In this document: one piece after another, positions 33,138-41,440 of the stretch
How the letters are laid out: every line of letters starts with the position of its first letter
Numbering within the stretch: position 1 is the stretch's first letter
Source: Halobacteriovoraceae bacterium
GTDB lineage: Bacteria > Bdellovibrionota > Bacteriovoracia > Bacteriovoracales > Bacteriovoracaceae
Reading direction: 5' to 3'
Length of the DNA: 64,000 nt
Assembly (NCBI GenBank): GCA_002713145.1
Contig: PAVS01000007.1
Span: forward strand, 62,001-126,000
Position numbers and translations under genes: made by a program
Notes under the pieces: generated by a model
Databases searched by the model: none
What the model was told of the DNA's origin: nothing
Seen by the model: only the letters and a program-made list of their open reading frames with translations

Positions 33138-33902
33138 TTAAAATTTATAATTCATAACGATCCCACCACCATCTTCCATAGGTTCATATCCTAAAATCAG
33201 TGGAAGCTTGGCCTTATTCACACCATAGGCCACACTAATTCCAAGAGCTGCTCCAAAAACAGAATCATGAATATAATGATCATCACTGGCTACTCTTGAT
33301 GCGGTTACAAAATAGGCAAGGGGCACACTTAAAAAATTCCAATACCACGCATGCCTCATGGCCACATTGGTAGCAAAGGCAAAGGCTGCAGATGCATGAC
33401 CTGATGGAAAAGACTCATACTTATTGGGGCTATTAGGACGCTCTTGGCTAACGGCTATTTTTAAACCGAGAGTGTATAATGAGGTGTATAAAGTCGACTT
33501 CCACATAATTTCAGTGTTCTCGAGGGCCTTTTTATCCTGATCATAAATTCCTGGTAATTGAGTAAGGGTGTATCCAACCTGAAGGAGACCCCACCCAATA
33601 ATATTTCCTTGGCAGCGCCAATCACACCAGACTTTTTCTGCATGATTTTCATCGTACCCAAACTTGCCTGCATTTCTTTGTTCTCTGTAAACTAAATAGG
33701 ACAAAACCGTACCGGTTCCTAAAATCCAAGCAGATGTATTATTGGTGAAAGGAGTAAGAGCATTTTCTTTTTCAATCTCCCATACACTTTCATATTCTTT
33801 TTCCTGCTTGGGTTCATTGAAGTCTGGAGATTCATAAACTTCCACTGACCAAGCATGTGATAAAAACAAACTAAAAATAAGTAATAAAATCATACTTTTC
33901 AT
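33138..33902 (-). CDS. Secreted PAP2-family phosphatase
   Basis: A 254-residue protein with a signal peptide (cut near SHAWS-VEV) and the three PAP2 motifs: KIAVSQERP, FPSGHASA and SRVASDDHYIHD. Unlike integral PAP2 enzymes it has a short hydrophobic content and ends in NYKF, an aromatic end typical of outer-membrane proteins. The substrate may be a lipid phosphate, lipid A or another phosphomonoester in the periplasm. It follows a second PAP2 gene by 12 nt, so the two look like an operon and perhaps a duplication. Acidic stretches precede the catalytic part. Confidence 0.83.
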   Translation of the reverse strand: MKSMILLLIFSLFLSHAWSVEVYESPDFNEPKQEKEYESVWEIEKENALTPFTNNTSAWILGTGTVLSYLVYREQRNAGKFGYDENHAEKVWCDWRCQGNIIGWGLLQVGYTLTQLPGIYDQDKKALENTEIMWKSTLYTSLYTLGLKIAVSQERPNSPNKYESFPSGHASAAFAFATNVAMRHAWYWNFLSVPLAYFVTASRVASDDHYIHDSVFGAALGISVAYGVNKAKLPLILGYEPMEDGGGIVMNYKF

Positions 33903-33914
33903 TTTTTTAATCCT

Positions 33915-34703
33915 TTAAAATTTATATGTTATTCGTAGATAAGGCGCATGGGCATTCATTGATAATGTGGTGCTAATATCCACATGTTGTTCCATAAAGC
34001 TTTTGTAAAGAAAGTCACTGATATAAGCCCCAAAAGCGTTACCGAGTAAAATATCAGACAGATGGTGTTTTTCTGCTTCAACTCTAGCATAAGCAACGGC
34101 ACTGGATAAAAATATCGCAGAGAACTGAAGGGTATCACCCAAGGTGGTATCGTCGATATCAGAGTTCTCAATATTGTTATAGACCATTCGTGACATACCT
34201 GAAGAGGCAGAAGCATGACCTGATGGAAAGCTAAGCAGATCAGAGCTATCAGGGCGATCTCTTTGTACGGAATACTTAACAGCATGTATGAGGCTAAAAT
34301 CAGCAATAACCATTATCGTTTGAAAAGCTAATAGCTTTGAGCGTTGACCAAAATCAGTTTGATCAGTCTGGCGGTAGAGCTCTGCTTGAGTGGATGAGTA
34401 CACCATCATAGGAATAAGCGATAGAAGCAGTCCATCACTGATATGAGCAGCGTTTTCACTAGAGCCAAAGATATAGTTTTGATCTCCAATACTTTTTGAA
34501 AGGTTCCCATCAAAAAGCACAAGACTGGCAATTCCAGCATAAAAGGGAATTTGAAATTGCTTTGTTTTGTAAGCGGCAATGGCAGATCGTTTAAACCTAT
34601 TTTTCGTAGGCCATTGATAAAAATCTGTTTTTATCGTTGCATGGGCGTAAGTTGCCATAAACAAAAAAATAAATACTAGTTTAGCTGAGCGAAATTCCAC
34701 CAT
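33915..34703 (-). CDS. Secreted PAP2-family phosphatase, second copy
   Basis: About 262 residues with a signal peptide (MATYAHA region) and PAP2 motifs KYSVQRDRP, FPSGHASA and ARVEAEKHHLSD. The third motif has Ala in place of Ser, which is tolerated. It also ends in YKF. The match to the downstream gene in motif order and ending suggests an old duplication with diverged sequence. I take the ATG at 34701-34703; the frame extends to 34730, where it would overlap the LapA-like gene. Enzymes of this type often trim lipid A or undecaprenyl phosphates. Confidence 0.82.
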   Translation of the reverse strand: MVEFRSAKLVFIFLFMATYAHATIKTDFYQWPTKNRFKRSAIAAYKTKQFQIPFYAGIASLVLFDGNLSKSIGDQNYIFGSSENAAHISDGLLLSLIPMMVYSSTQAELYRQTDQTDFGQRSKLLAFQTIMVIADFSLIHAVKYSVQRDRPDSSDLLSFPSGHASASSGMSRMVYNNIENSDIDDTTLGDTLQFSAIFLSSAVAYARVEAEKHHLSDILLGNAFGAYISDFLYKSFMEQHVDISTTLSMNAHAPYLRITYKF

Positions 34704-34713
34704 GAATCTTTGT

Positions 34714-35004
34714 TTAAAGTGTATGCTCACCTTGAACAGGTTTTACAAAAGAGCTCTCTTTACTTTGTTTTGTACCTGAGCTGGTTAGATTTACTTTCGA
34801 TTTCTTTTTTGATTTTTTACTGACGAGAAAGCCCGTGAGAAAACCTAGTCCAAAGAAAATAAAAACAATAAAGAAGAAGTTCACTTTAATCAGGTTCCAA
34901 AAGAGAAAATTAATTTCTACAGGTCTGGCATTTTGTCCCACAAAAACCAAGATTAAAAATACAAATAAACCAATGTAGAAATTCTTATTTTTTAACAAGT
35001 GCAT
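34714..35004 (-). CDS. LapA-like (DUF1049) membrane protein
   Basis: A 96-residue protein with two transmembrane helices, IGLFVFLILVFVGQNA and FFFIVFIFFGLGFLTGFLV, joined by VEINFLFWNL, followed by a Lys-rich tail. This is the DUF1049/LapA layout. In E. coli LapA helps to regulate lipopolysaccharide synthesis together with LapB; no lapB neighbour is seen here. It heads the PAP2 gene run and probably shares the transcript, placing LPS control next to lipid phosphatases. Confidence 0.82.
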   Translation of the reverse strand: MHLLKNKNFYIGLFVFLILVFVGQNARPVEINFLFWNLIKVNFFFIVFIFFGLGFLTGFLVSKKSKKKSKVNLTSSGTKQSKESSFVKPVQGEHTL

Positions 35005-35156
35005 AACTATCCCTTTCTTAATTGCGTCGAGGTTTATTCTAACAATATATAACCCCAGAGATAATGACCAAGAATTTTAAATAATGTGTTAAAAACTAAA
35101 TAATTATTAAGCCACTCTTAGAGTTTTTCCCTCTTCTTTACGCTTAATGTTCTAAT

Positions 35157-35639
35157 ATGTTGAATATACTAGCAACGGCAGTCCTTATATTTTCACTTGT
35201 TATTTTTTATACCCGTTTGTGTGGGCTTCGCAGCTTTTCGAAAATGTCGAGTTTCGACTTCGCCATGACTATTGCTGTGGGATCAATCATGGGGGCAACT
35301 ATATTAAATAAAACCATAACCATGGGACAGGGGGCTTTTGCGCTGTTGTGCTTATTTTTTATTCAATGGTCAATTGCAATTCTAAAGCAAAAATCCCAGT
35401 GGGTGAGTGATCTGATCGATAATAAACCTATGCTTTTAATGAAAGACGGAGAATTTTTAGAAGCGAATATGCAAAAATGCCACGTCACAAAATTAGATAT
35501 TCTTTCTAAACTGAGAGAGTCTAATGTACTAAATTTAAGTCAAATTAGGGCCGTTATTTTTGAAACGACAGGAGACATCCATGTCCTTCATGGGGATGAA
35601 GCTCTTCAGTCTGAAATTTTAACGGGTGTAGAAATATAA
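35157..35639 (+). CDS. YetF/DUF421-family membrane protein
   Basis: A 160-residue protein with three N-terminal membrane helices and the DUF421 signature RLCGLRSFSKMSSFDFAMTIAVGS around residues 22-45. A cytoplasmic part of about 75 residues follows, with NKPMLLMKDGEFLEANM and SKLRESNVLNLSQIRAVIFET. This matches the YetF layout. YetF-type proteins have been tied to spore or envelope functions but lack a fixed role. The next small gene follows after 15 nt. Confidence 0.85.
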   Translation: MLNILATAVLIFSLVIFYTRLCGLRSFSKMSSFDFAMTIAVGSIMGATILNKTITMGQGAFALLCLFFIQWSIAILKQKSQWVSDLIDNKPMLLMKDGEFLEANMQKCHVTKLDILSKLRESNVLNLSQIRAVIFETTGDIHVLHGDEALQSEILTGVEI

Positions 35640-35654
35640 TGAGGAGAAGAAAGA

Positions 35655-35867
35655 ATGAATTTTGAATTAGCATCTTGGCCGCTATGGGTCAGTCTCGCTT
35701 TAATAGCCACCATATCATACGTCTTATTTACTAAGCCGATGAAAGTGTCATCCCCCAAGGGTAAACATTTCTCGAATCCTATCCATACTCATCCCTTATT
35801 TAAGCTTGGGTGCGTTTTTGTCATAGGTTTTCTTTTGTTTTTGTTGACACCCTTTCTTTTTAGGTAA
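35655..35867 (+). CDS. Small two-helix membrane protein, 70 aa
   Basis: A 70-residue protein with hydrophobic helices WVSLALIATISYVLFT and LGCVFVIGFLLFLLTPFLF joined by a His/Lys-rich loop (KGKHFSNPIHTHPLFK). GAGGAGAAG lies just ahead of the ATG and supports expression. The sequence is not recognised. It is co-directional with the YetF-like gene, 15 nt apart. Confidence 0.6.
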   Translation: MNFELASWPLWVSLALIATISYVLFTKPMKVSSPKGKHFSNPIHTHPLFKLGCVFVIGFLLFLLTPFLFR

Positions 35868-35897
35868 CAATGCTATCATAACCCTATGATAGTGAGG
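35844..35897 (+). promoter_or_regulatory. Promoter and leader hairpin of the deoxyhypusine-synthase-like gene
   Basis: A consensus -35 hexamer TTGACA (35844-35849) lies in the last codons of the preceding gene, with a weak -10 such as AACAAT (35866-35871). A perfect hairpin CTATCATA-ACCC-TATGATAG follows at 35873-35892, directly before the ribosome binding site TGAGG (35893-35897). The stem is adjacent to, not over, that site. Confidence 0.42.
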
Positions 35898-35902
35898 TTT
35901 TA

Positions 35903-36868
35903 ATGGGGCCTATTTCAAATTTTCTAGAAAAGAACTTTAAACATTTTAATGCTGCTGCACTTGTGGATGCGGCCAAAGCTTATAAAGAGCATAAAAAACA
36001 AAATAAAAAAATGATGGTGACTCTCGCAGGAGCGATGAGTACTGCGGAGCTTGGGATTTCATTCGCCGAAATGATTAGAGCAGGACAAGTGGATATTATC
36101 TCCTGTACTGGTGCTAACTTAGAAGAAGATATTATGAACCTCGTTGCTCATAATTCTTATAAGCGAGTCCCTCATTATCGAGATCTTTCTCCTCAAGATG
36201 AGCAAGAACTTCTAGATCAAGGTTTTAACAGAGTGACAGACACTTGTATTCCAGAAGAGGAAGCCTTTAGAAAACTACAACGGCATCTATATAATCATTG
36301 GTGCGAAGCCAAGGACAAAGGGGAGAGGCTCTTTCCCCACGAGTTTATGTATAAAATTCTTCTGAGTGGTGAGTTGGAGCAGTACTACGAAATTGATCCT
36401 AAAAATTCATGGATGCTTGCTGCTGCCGAAAAAAATATACCTATCGTTGTTCCTGGTTGGGAAGACTCGACCATTGGGAATATCTTTGCAAGTTACTGCC
36501 TCAATGAAGAGCTAAGTCCGAGTCTTATGAAATCAGGAATTGAATATATGGTGTGGTTAGCAAAATGGTATAAAGACAATGCTACCGATCATGGGATTGG
36601 CTTTTTTCAAATTGGAGGAGGGATCGCTGGGGACTTTCCTATTTGTGTCGTCCCTATGCTCTCCCAAGACTTAGAAGAAGACGTCGCATGTTGGTCATAT
36701 TTCTGCCAGATTTCTGATTCCACTACAAGTTATGGTTCTTACTCTGGAGCAGTTCCTAATGAAAAAATCACCTGGGGTAAATTAGAAGTTGAGACCCCTA
36801 AATTTGTGATTGAGTCCGACGCAAGTATAGTTGCACCACTTATCTTTGCCTATATTCTCGAGCAGTAA
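35903..36868 (+). CDS. Deoxyhypusine-synthase-like enzyme (possible homospermidine synthase)
   Basis: A 321-residue protein of the deoxyhypusine synthase family. Typical segments are MMVTLAGAMSTAELGISFAEMI, a Gly-rich NAD site SCTGANLEEDI, VPGWEDSTIGN, FFQIGGGIAGDFPIC and the lysine-containing NEKITWGKLE, where the lysine is the candidate covalent intermediate site. Bacteria have no eIF5A, so the protein usually makes homospermidine from putrescine or spermidine in relatives. It stands alone with its own promoter. Its stop is 33 nt from the convergent AbgT gene. Confidence 0.88.
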   Translation: MGPISNFLEKNFKHFNAAALVDAAKAYKEHKKQNKKMMVTLAGAMSTAELGISFAEMIRAGQVDIISCTGANLEEDIMNLVAHNSYKRVPHYRDLSPQDEQELLDQGFNRVTDTCIPEEEAFRKLQRHLYNHWCEAKDKGERLFPHEFMYKILLSGELEQYYEIDPKNSWMLAAAEKNIPIVVPGWEDSTIGNIFASYCLNEELSPSLMKSGIEYMVWLAKWYKDNATDHGIGFFQIGGGIAGDFPICVVPMLSQDLEEDVACWSYFCQISDSTTSYGSYSGAVPNEKITWGKLEVETPKFVIESDASIVAPLIFAYILEQ

Positions 36869-36875
36869 GTATTAG

Positions 36876-36895
36876 ACTTTGAGAATTCTCAAAGT
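36876..36895. terminator. Perfect 20-bp palindrome between convergent genes
   Basis: The 20-bp perfect palindrome ACTTTGAGAATTCTCAAAGT sits in a 33-nt convergent gap. It is flanked by TTAG and ACTAA, which nearly extend the symmetry. There is no long T-run. A shared terminator or a protein binding site are the main options. Confidence 0.45.
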
Positions 36896-36901
36896 ACTAA
36901 C

Positions 36902-38467
36902 TTATTGCATTTGAAAATAGGTCGGAGCATCAGGTCCTACTGGCATGCCAAGGACAAAAACCCATAAGTAAAAGAGAATCGTCCAAAAAACGATAAAGAG
37001 CATGGAGTAGGGAAGCATGGTGCTTATGATGGTTCCTATACGCATTCTTTTATCAAACTCTTCCGCGAACGCGAGGATAAGTCCAAAATAACTCATCATA
37101 GGAGTGATGATATTTGTGGTGCTATCCCCAATTCTATAGGCCGCTTGAATCACTTCAGGGGCGTAACCTATTAACATAAGCATGGGAACAAATATAGGTG
37201 CAGTCACGGCCCACTGAGCAGAAGCTGACCCAAGCATTAAGTTTACAAAGCAGCACATGAGGATAAAAGGTACAAAGATACCCGGTCCGGTAATCTCCAT
37301 ACTTTGCATCAGGTTAGCTCCGCTCACGGCCAAAATAGTTCCCAAATTTGACCATTTAAAAAACGCAATAAATTGAGCGGCAAAAAAGACTAAAACCATA
37401 TAAAGCCCCATACGACTCATCGCTTTGGTCATACCTTCAATAACATCCTTATCACTTTTAATACTTCCTACCACTTTTCCATACACTACTGCTGGAAAGA
37501 AAAAGAAAATAAAAATCCAAGTGACTATCCCTTTCATAAAAGGAGACTTGAGAGCGTCACCGGTCACAGGATCACGCAAAATTCCCCAACTAGGAAGAAT
37601 GGTGATGGCCGCAATGATGGCCAAAAGAATAACTGTTAAGCCCGCATACATTAACCCTCTTTTCTCTGAACTGGTTAAGGGGGCCATGGCATTGTCAGTA
37701 TCTATATTTTGAGAATATTTTGGATCATATTCACCAAGATTGGGCTCAACAATCTTTTCTGTGACAAAAGTACCTATGGTTGAAATAAGCACAGTGGAGA
37801 TCATCATAAAATACCAGTTAATGGCAGCATGGGTGGTATAGTCCGGAGCAATTAATCTTGCCGCTTCTTGAGTGATCCCACTTAAAAGGGGATCGATCGT
37901 TCCAATAAATAAGTTTGCTGAATACCCCCCTGAGACTCCGGCAAAAGCAGCGGCCATACCTGCAAGGGGATGCCTTCCCTTGGAGATAAACACATAACCC
38001 CCTAGGGGAATGAGAACAACATAACCAAGTTCTGAAGCCGTGTTTGAAAGAATTCCAGCAAAAACCACAGCAAAAGTTATAAGCCTATCAGGAGCTTTTA
38101 ATACCAGACCTCTGATAAATGCAGTAAGCATCCCTGAATACTCTGCCACACCTACCGCCAGCATGGTGACCAGTACAGTTCCAAGGGGAGCAAAGCTCGT
38201 ATAATTTGTCACAAGATTTTTAAAGATCAGTCTTATTCCCTCTGGAGAAATTAATCCAATGGCCGTGATGAGTCCGTTTTCCGCTCTGTTTTTTGATCCT
38301 TCAGGTCTAGGGTCAAGAACTTGCAGGTCAATCCAGTCAGCAATTTGACTGACACCTAAAACAACTAAGCATAGGATGGCAAAAAGTGTAACTGGGTGAG
38401 GGAGGACATTACCCAGTCGCTCGACTGTGGTAAGAAATCTTTGGAAGGTCGTTTTTTTTGTTTGCAT
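36902..38467 (-). CDS. AbgT-family transporter
   Basis: A 521-residue multi-pass transporter of the AbgT family. The N-terminal VERLGNVLPHPVTLFAILC, the helices around NTASELGYVVLIPLGGYVF, AAFAGVSGGYSANLFIG with IDPLLSGITQEAA, and SASAQWAVTAPIFVPMLML are diagnostic. Named for p-aminobenzoyl-glutamate uptake in E. coli, other members export sulfa-type drugs, so substrate is open. The first frame has an intact start ATG with TCACC upstream and no obvious ribosome binding site. It is preceded by a terminator for the upstream gene and so has its own promoter. Confidence 0.9.
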   Translation of the reverse strand: MQTKKTTFQRFLTTVERLGNVLPHPVTLFAILCLVVLGVSQIADWIDLQVLDPRPEGSKNRAENGLITAIGLISPEGIRLIFKNLVTNYTSFAPLGTVLVTMLAVGVAEYSGMLTAFIRGLVLKAPDRLITFAVVFAGILSNTASELGYVVLIPLGGYVFISKGRHPLAGMAAAFAGVSGGYSANLFIGTIDPLLSGITQEAARLIAPDYTTHAAINWYFMMISTVLISTIGTFVTEKIVEPNLGEYDPKYSQNIDTDNAMAPLTSSEKRGLMYAGLTVILLAIIAAITILPSWGILRDPVTGDALKSPFMKGIVTWIFIFFFFPAVVYGKVVGSIKSDKDVIEGMTKAMSRMGLYMVLVFFAAQFIAFFKWSNLGTILAVSGANLMQSMEITGPGIFVPFILMCCFVNLMLGSASAQWAVTAPIFVPMLMLIGYAPEVIQAAYRIGDSTTNIITPMMSYFGLILAFAEEFDKRMRIGTIISTMLPYSMLFIVFWTILFYLWVFVLGMPVGPDAPTYFQMQ

Positions 38468-38507
38468 GGTGAGTTGCTACCTCATAGACTTTAAAGATGT
38501 CAACGCA

Positions 38508-38540
38508 CAAAAAATCCACCTCCCGTGAGAGATGGATTTG
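38508..38540 (-). terminator. Rho-independent terminator of the 38558-39064 gene
   Basis: On the minus strand, AAATCCATCTC (38539-38529) pairs with GAGGTGGATTT (38522-38512), 11 pairs with one U-G, over a 6-nt loop, followed by a T-run overlapping the 3' arm. It lies 18 nt after the stop of the secreted-protein gene and before the AbgT start at 38467. Confidence 0.75.
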
Positions 38541-38557
38541 GTATCATTTTGGCACTT

Positions 38558-39064
38558 TTAAAAACGGCAGTCTCTTACATACAATAAATTTACTTGGGAA
38601 GGATAGTTACCACTTCGAGTAGGAGGCATGATTCGACCAAGTTCATCCGCAAGATTCTCTCCTGATTGAGACTTAATGATAAAATGAGTCATATATAAAT
38701 TCATCCCCGTCGTTTTAAAGACAATATTTTGCCCTTTAACTTCTGGCTCCATCTCAAAACGATTATCCGGGTGCCAATAATAACCTTCATGCAACGAAAG
38801 AAGTTGAGCTATTTCCCATTTTTTCTCAACTGTTGTGATGTGATCTGAGTCAATAACATCGAGAAGAAAACAGTCTTGAATTTCTCTCCCGGCTCCATTG
38901 CCTCCCCCTATTCTATAATTTGGGTAGTGTACCTCAGCGATGATTTCTTTTTTGTCTACTCGTAGCGCCACGGCCCTTAGATCATCAACATCAACGATGT
39001 CTTCATTATTGGCCAGTGCTGTGAGACTCAAACTTATAATAGCTGTACATAAAATGGCTTTCAT
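38558..39064 (-). CDS. Secreted hypothetical protein, 168 aa
   Basis: An unrecognised secreted protein. A signal peptide (cut near TALA-NNE) precedes a mature part with GGGNGAGREIQDC, LSLHEGYYWHPDNRFEM and an end VNLLYVRDCRF. Two cysteines (C of DC near residue 65 and C166) could form a disulfide. Most of the chain reads as beta-strand rich. AAAGGAGA ahead of the ATG is strong. It is followed by a good terminator, so it is monocistronic. Confidence 0.65.
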   Translation of the reverse strand: MKAILCTAIISLSLTALANNEDIVDVDDLRAVALRVDKKEIIAEVHYPNYRIGGGNGAGREIQDCFLLDVIDSDHITTVEKKWEIAQLLSLHEGYYWHPDNRFEMEPEVKGQNIVFKTTGMNLYMTHFIIKSQSGENLADELGRIMPPTRSGNYPSQVNLLYVRDCRF

Positions 39065-39155
39065 TTTTTCTCCTTTGTTGTCTGCTAGGAGAGTTATAAA
39101 TTGAAAATAGAAATAAAAAAAAATAACTAGATTGAGTAATTGTGATAAAATAAAT

Positions 39156-39341
39156 TTATGTCTGTTCGATCTTTTTAAGGTCTATCTGCTCTCCGTCTGA
39201 GCTATAAGTAATTTGAATAGGCCTACAACAAACCTGACAGTCTTCTATATAGGTTTGTTCTCCGTAGTAAAGCTCAAACACCATGGAAATTGTTTCACCA
39301 CAAAAAGGACATTGAAAAAAGACTTCTTGTTCACCTTGCAT
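39156..39341 (-). CDS. CPXCG-motif cysteine-rich small protein
   Basis: A 61-residue protein with two paired-cysteine motifs, FQCPFCGE and EDCQVCCRPI, as in the CPXCG family (PF14255). The four cysteines probably hold a zinc, with the strand segment VFELYYGEQTYI between them. The function is unknown. Its ATG is directly after the stop of the App1-like gene (TAAATG), so translation is coupled. Confidence 0.8.
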   Translation of the reverse strand: MQGEQEVFFQCPFCGETISMVFELYYGEQTYIEDCQVCCRPIQITYSSDGEQIDLKKIEQT

Positions 39342-40358
39342 TTAATATTCCAACTCTTCAAGACTCTCAAAATAAACCAACTGCACTCCCAGCTTTTTGG
39401 CCCGCTGTAAATAATGATCGAGATTATGAATGGTTTCAGTCCACCAAGATTTTCGAATAAGGATCTTGTCAATTCTCTTGGGGTATTTTTCGGCTATGCG
39501 AAGATAGATATCGGCATCTTTTTGACCGGCATCGCCGATAAGGATAAGCGGAAGTTCAGGGTAGAATTCTGCTATTTCACATATACGATCCAGCTTGTGA
39601 CCATGTTCAACTTGGTGTTGCTTCTTGCGCTCGCTGGCCATATCTTGCATGAGGATGGGGCCGCGGGGGAAAGAATTTATTTTCAGAAAGCTCTCAATCA
39701 ATGGGAATATATTCCAAGTGCTACTAGAAACATAGAAAAACATATTATTTTCCTGTCCATTCGCTCCCTTTTCTAAGGACTGATAGGCATGAGCAGCTTC
39801 GGGAAAAGTTTCTCTTTTATGTGTCGGTGAAAAAAGGGTCAGGGCTGCGACATAAAGAAAATTAGCGGCTCTACTTTTAAGCACGGTATCGTCAATATCA
39901 CTGATGATAATTTTCTGTGTTTTCTCATTTGGTTTATAAACATCGGCCGTGAATTTTGTGGCTTCAGGAGTTGAGAATTTTAATTTTTTTATGTTTTCTA
40001 GTTGGTAATAAACATTTTGACCCGCTTGATAGGGTACAACTCCATAAAAATATCCCTGCTCATTGGTCATCAGTTGATTATGCTGGTCACCGCTGTAACA
40101 ATCTATTTTAGCTCTTGCATATTTGACTGTGAGAAGAAGTTTTAAAACATGAATAAAGTGATTGATACGGCTTTTGATGCGTTCAAACTCACCATAACGT
40201 ATTTCTTCTATGACCCGACCAAACACTCTTGCTTCAGTCTCATTGGCGTATATAGGATAGGTTAAAATAACGGGCTCACGTTTATCTAGTCTCAGTTTAT
40301 GATAGATTCTAAAGAGCTGAACGATCATTTCTTGAAAATAATTGGCCACTCGTTTCAT
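39342..40358 (-). CDS. App1-like DUF2183 phosphatidate phosphatase-type protein
   Basis: A protein of about 338 residues. The N-terminal part has beta-rich segments ending in GVVPYQAGQNVYY. The C-terminal half is the DUF2183/App1 HAD-type domain: KIIISDIDDTVLKSR (with the DxDxT nucleophile), FFYVSSSTWNIFPL, and LILIGDAGQKDADIY. Yeast App1 is a magnesium-dependent phosphatidate phosphatase. The start at 40358 overlaps the DUF4112 stop (ATGA) with CAGGGA upstream; the open frame reaches 40460. It is in a tight group with DUF4112 and the CPXCG gene. Confidence 0.82.
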   Translation of the reverse strand: MKRVANYFQEMIVQLFRIYHKLRLDKREPVILTYPIYANETEARVFGRVIEEIRYGEFERIKSRINHFIHVLKLLLTVKYARAKIDCYSGDQHNQLMTNEQGYFYGVVPYQAGQNVYYQLENIKKLKFSTPEATKFTADVYKPNEKTQKIIISDIDDTVLKSRAANFLYVAALTLFSPTHKRETFPEAAHAYQSLEKGANGQENNMFFYVSSSTWNIFPLIESFLKINSFPRGPILMQDMASERKKQHQVEHGHKLDRICEIAEFYPELPLILIGDAGQKDADIYLRIAEKYPKRIDKILIRKSWWTETIHNLDHYLQRAKKLGVQLVYFESLEELEY

Positions 40359-40798
40359 GCTGAAATTCCCTGTAGCAAAGTGGATATCAGCAGATAGGAT
40401 AAGTAAATACTCAAACTGATCATAATCAGCAGAGTGATCACAATCATAACAATAAACCATAATGATTTCTTTGCTGTCTTTTGAGGCTGAACTTGGAATT
40501 CATTTAATAACTGCAGGTTTTTTTGATTTGACTTGAAACCGAAGTCGGCGAGGAAACCTATCAGAGGTATTTTAGAGATGATATTATCAATGAGTATATT
40601 GATCATCATTCTCGTGATCACAGAAAGTTTTACATCCCTCATGAAAGCATTAAAAACAATACCAAAAGCCATGATGGTCGTGATGATATCCCCTATACCA
40701 GGGATAAGTCCAATGAGCCCATCAAGTCCAAAACGAAAACCAAAGGGACCTTGGAACTTAGTATCTAATAGTTTGGCTAATTCTTTAGAGCTGATCAT
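40355..40798 (-). CDS. DUF4112-family membrane protein
   Basis: A 147-residue protein of the DUF4112 family. The signature FRFGLDGLIGLIPGIGDIIT at residues 21-40 and IDNIISKIPLIGFLADFGFKSN at 70-91 are clear, followed by a C-terminal transmembrane helix LWFIVMIVITLLIMISLSIYL. Its function is unknown. It overlaps the App1-like gene by 4 nt. It begins 7 nt after the end of the glutathione peroxidase gene on the same strand. Confidence 0.82.
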   Translation of the reverse strand: MISSKELAKLLDTKFQGPFGFRFGLDGLIGLIPGIGDIITTIMAFGIVFNAFMRDVKLSVITRMMINILIDNIISKIPLIGFLADFGFKSNQKNLQLLNEFQVQPQKTAKKSLWFIVMIVITLLIMISLSIYLSYLLISTLLQGISA

Positions 40799-40805
40799 CG
40801 TTGAA

Positions 40806-41339
40806 TTAGTTGACTAGTTTTTGAATAGCTTTTTCTAGTTCTGAATCAAGTGGTTGCACAGCCGATTCAAAACGGGCGTTGAATTTTGCATTTTTATCAA
40901 AGAGAAATTTTGTGAAATTCCATTTGATCTCTTCGTTATCGGACTTTGAAAGTATGGACTTAATAAGGGGATGTTTTTCACTTCCTTTGACTTTTAATTT
41001 CTGCGTGAGAGGAAAACTTACTCCATATTCGAGTCGACAGAATTTAGCGACTTCTTTATTCCCTTCTGGGGTTTGCCCGCCAAAATCATTGCTGGGAATA
41101 CCAACGATCACAAGTCCCTTTTTTTTGTATTTTTGATAGAGTTTTTCTAGTCCATCCAGTTGTCCGGTATAGCCACATTTCGTCGCAATATTAACCACCA
41201 GAATTATCTTTCCTTTATAATCTTTAAGATTAAGTTCTTCTCCAGAGGGTTGAGTCACCTGAAAGTCATAAAGGCTTTCTGCAAAGGCACTCAGAGAAAA
41301 AGACATTATAACACAACAAGCAATGATTAAGTTTTTCAT
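40806..41339 (-). CDS. Secreted glutathione peroxidase
   Basis: A 177-residue glutathione peroxidase with a signal peptide (MKNLIIACC... cut near AFA-ESL). The catalytic cysteine is in NIATKCGYTGQ, the glutamine is in FGGQTPEG (GIPSNDFGGQ) and the tryptophan/asparagine in IKWNFTKFLFD, all intact. A cysteine rather than selenocysteine is used. It reduces hydrogen or lipid peroxides, in the periplasm if the signal is cut, perhaps with thioredoxin-like donors. It may head the operon with DUF4112 and App1-like genes, which would link peroxide repair and lipid metabolism. Confidence 0.9.
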   Translation of the reverse strand: MKNLIIACCVIMSFSLSAFAESLYDFQVTQPSGEELNLKDYKGKIILVVNIATKCGYTGQLDGLEKLYQKYKKKGLVIVGIPSNDFGGQTPEGNKEVAKFCRLEYGVSFPLTQKLKVKGSEKHPLIKSILSKSDNEEIKWNFTKFLFDKNAKFNARFESAVQPLDSELEKAIQKLVN

Positions 41340-41440
41340 ATGATGACTCCCTATTTTTGTAAATACTTACACAGATTTTACTTCATATCTAGATTTATTC
41401 TAGTCGTGATTTCACTTACTATAGCAGTAAGGAGGAAACA

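Noticed and set aside
37425-37712. Open frame of 95 codons on the plus strand inside the AbgT gene
   Set aside because: It is the reverse complement of membrane helices; the hydrophobic protein on the minus strand explains the open frame.
39414-39776. Long open frame of 120 codons on the plus strand inside the App1-like gene
   Set aside because: It is antisense to the conserved HAD-type motifs of a well-supported gene, and its translation shows no domain or ribosome binding site.
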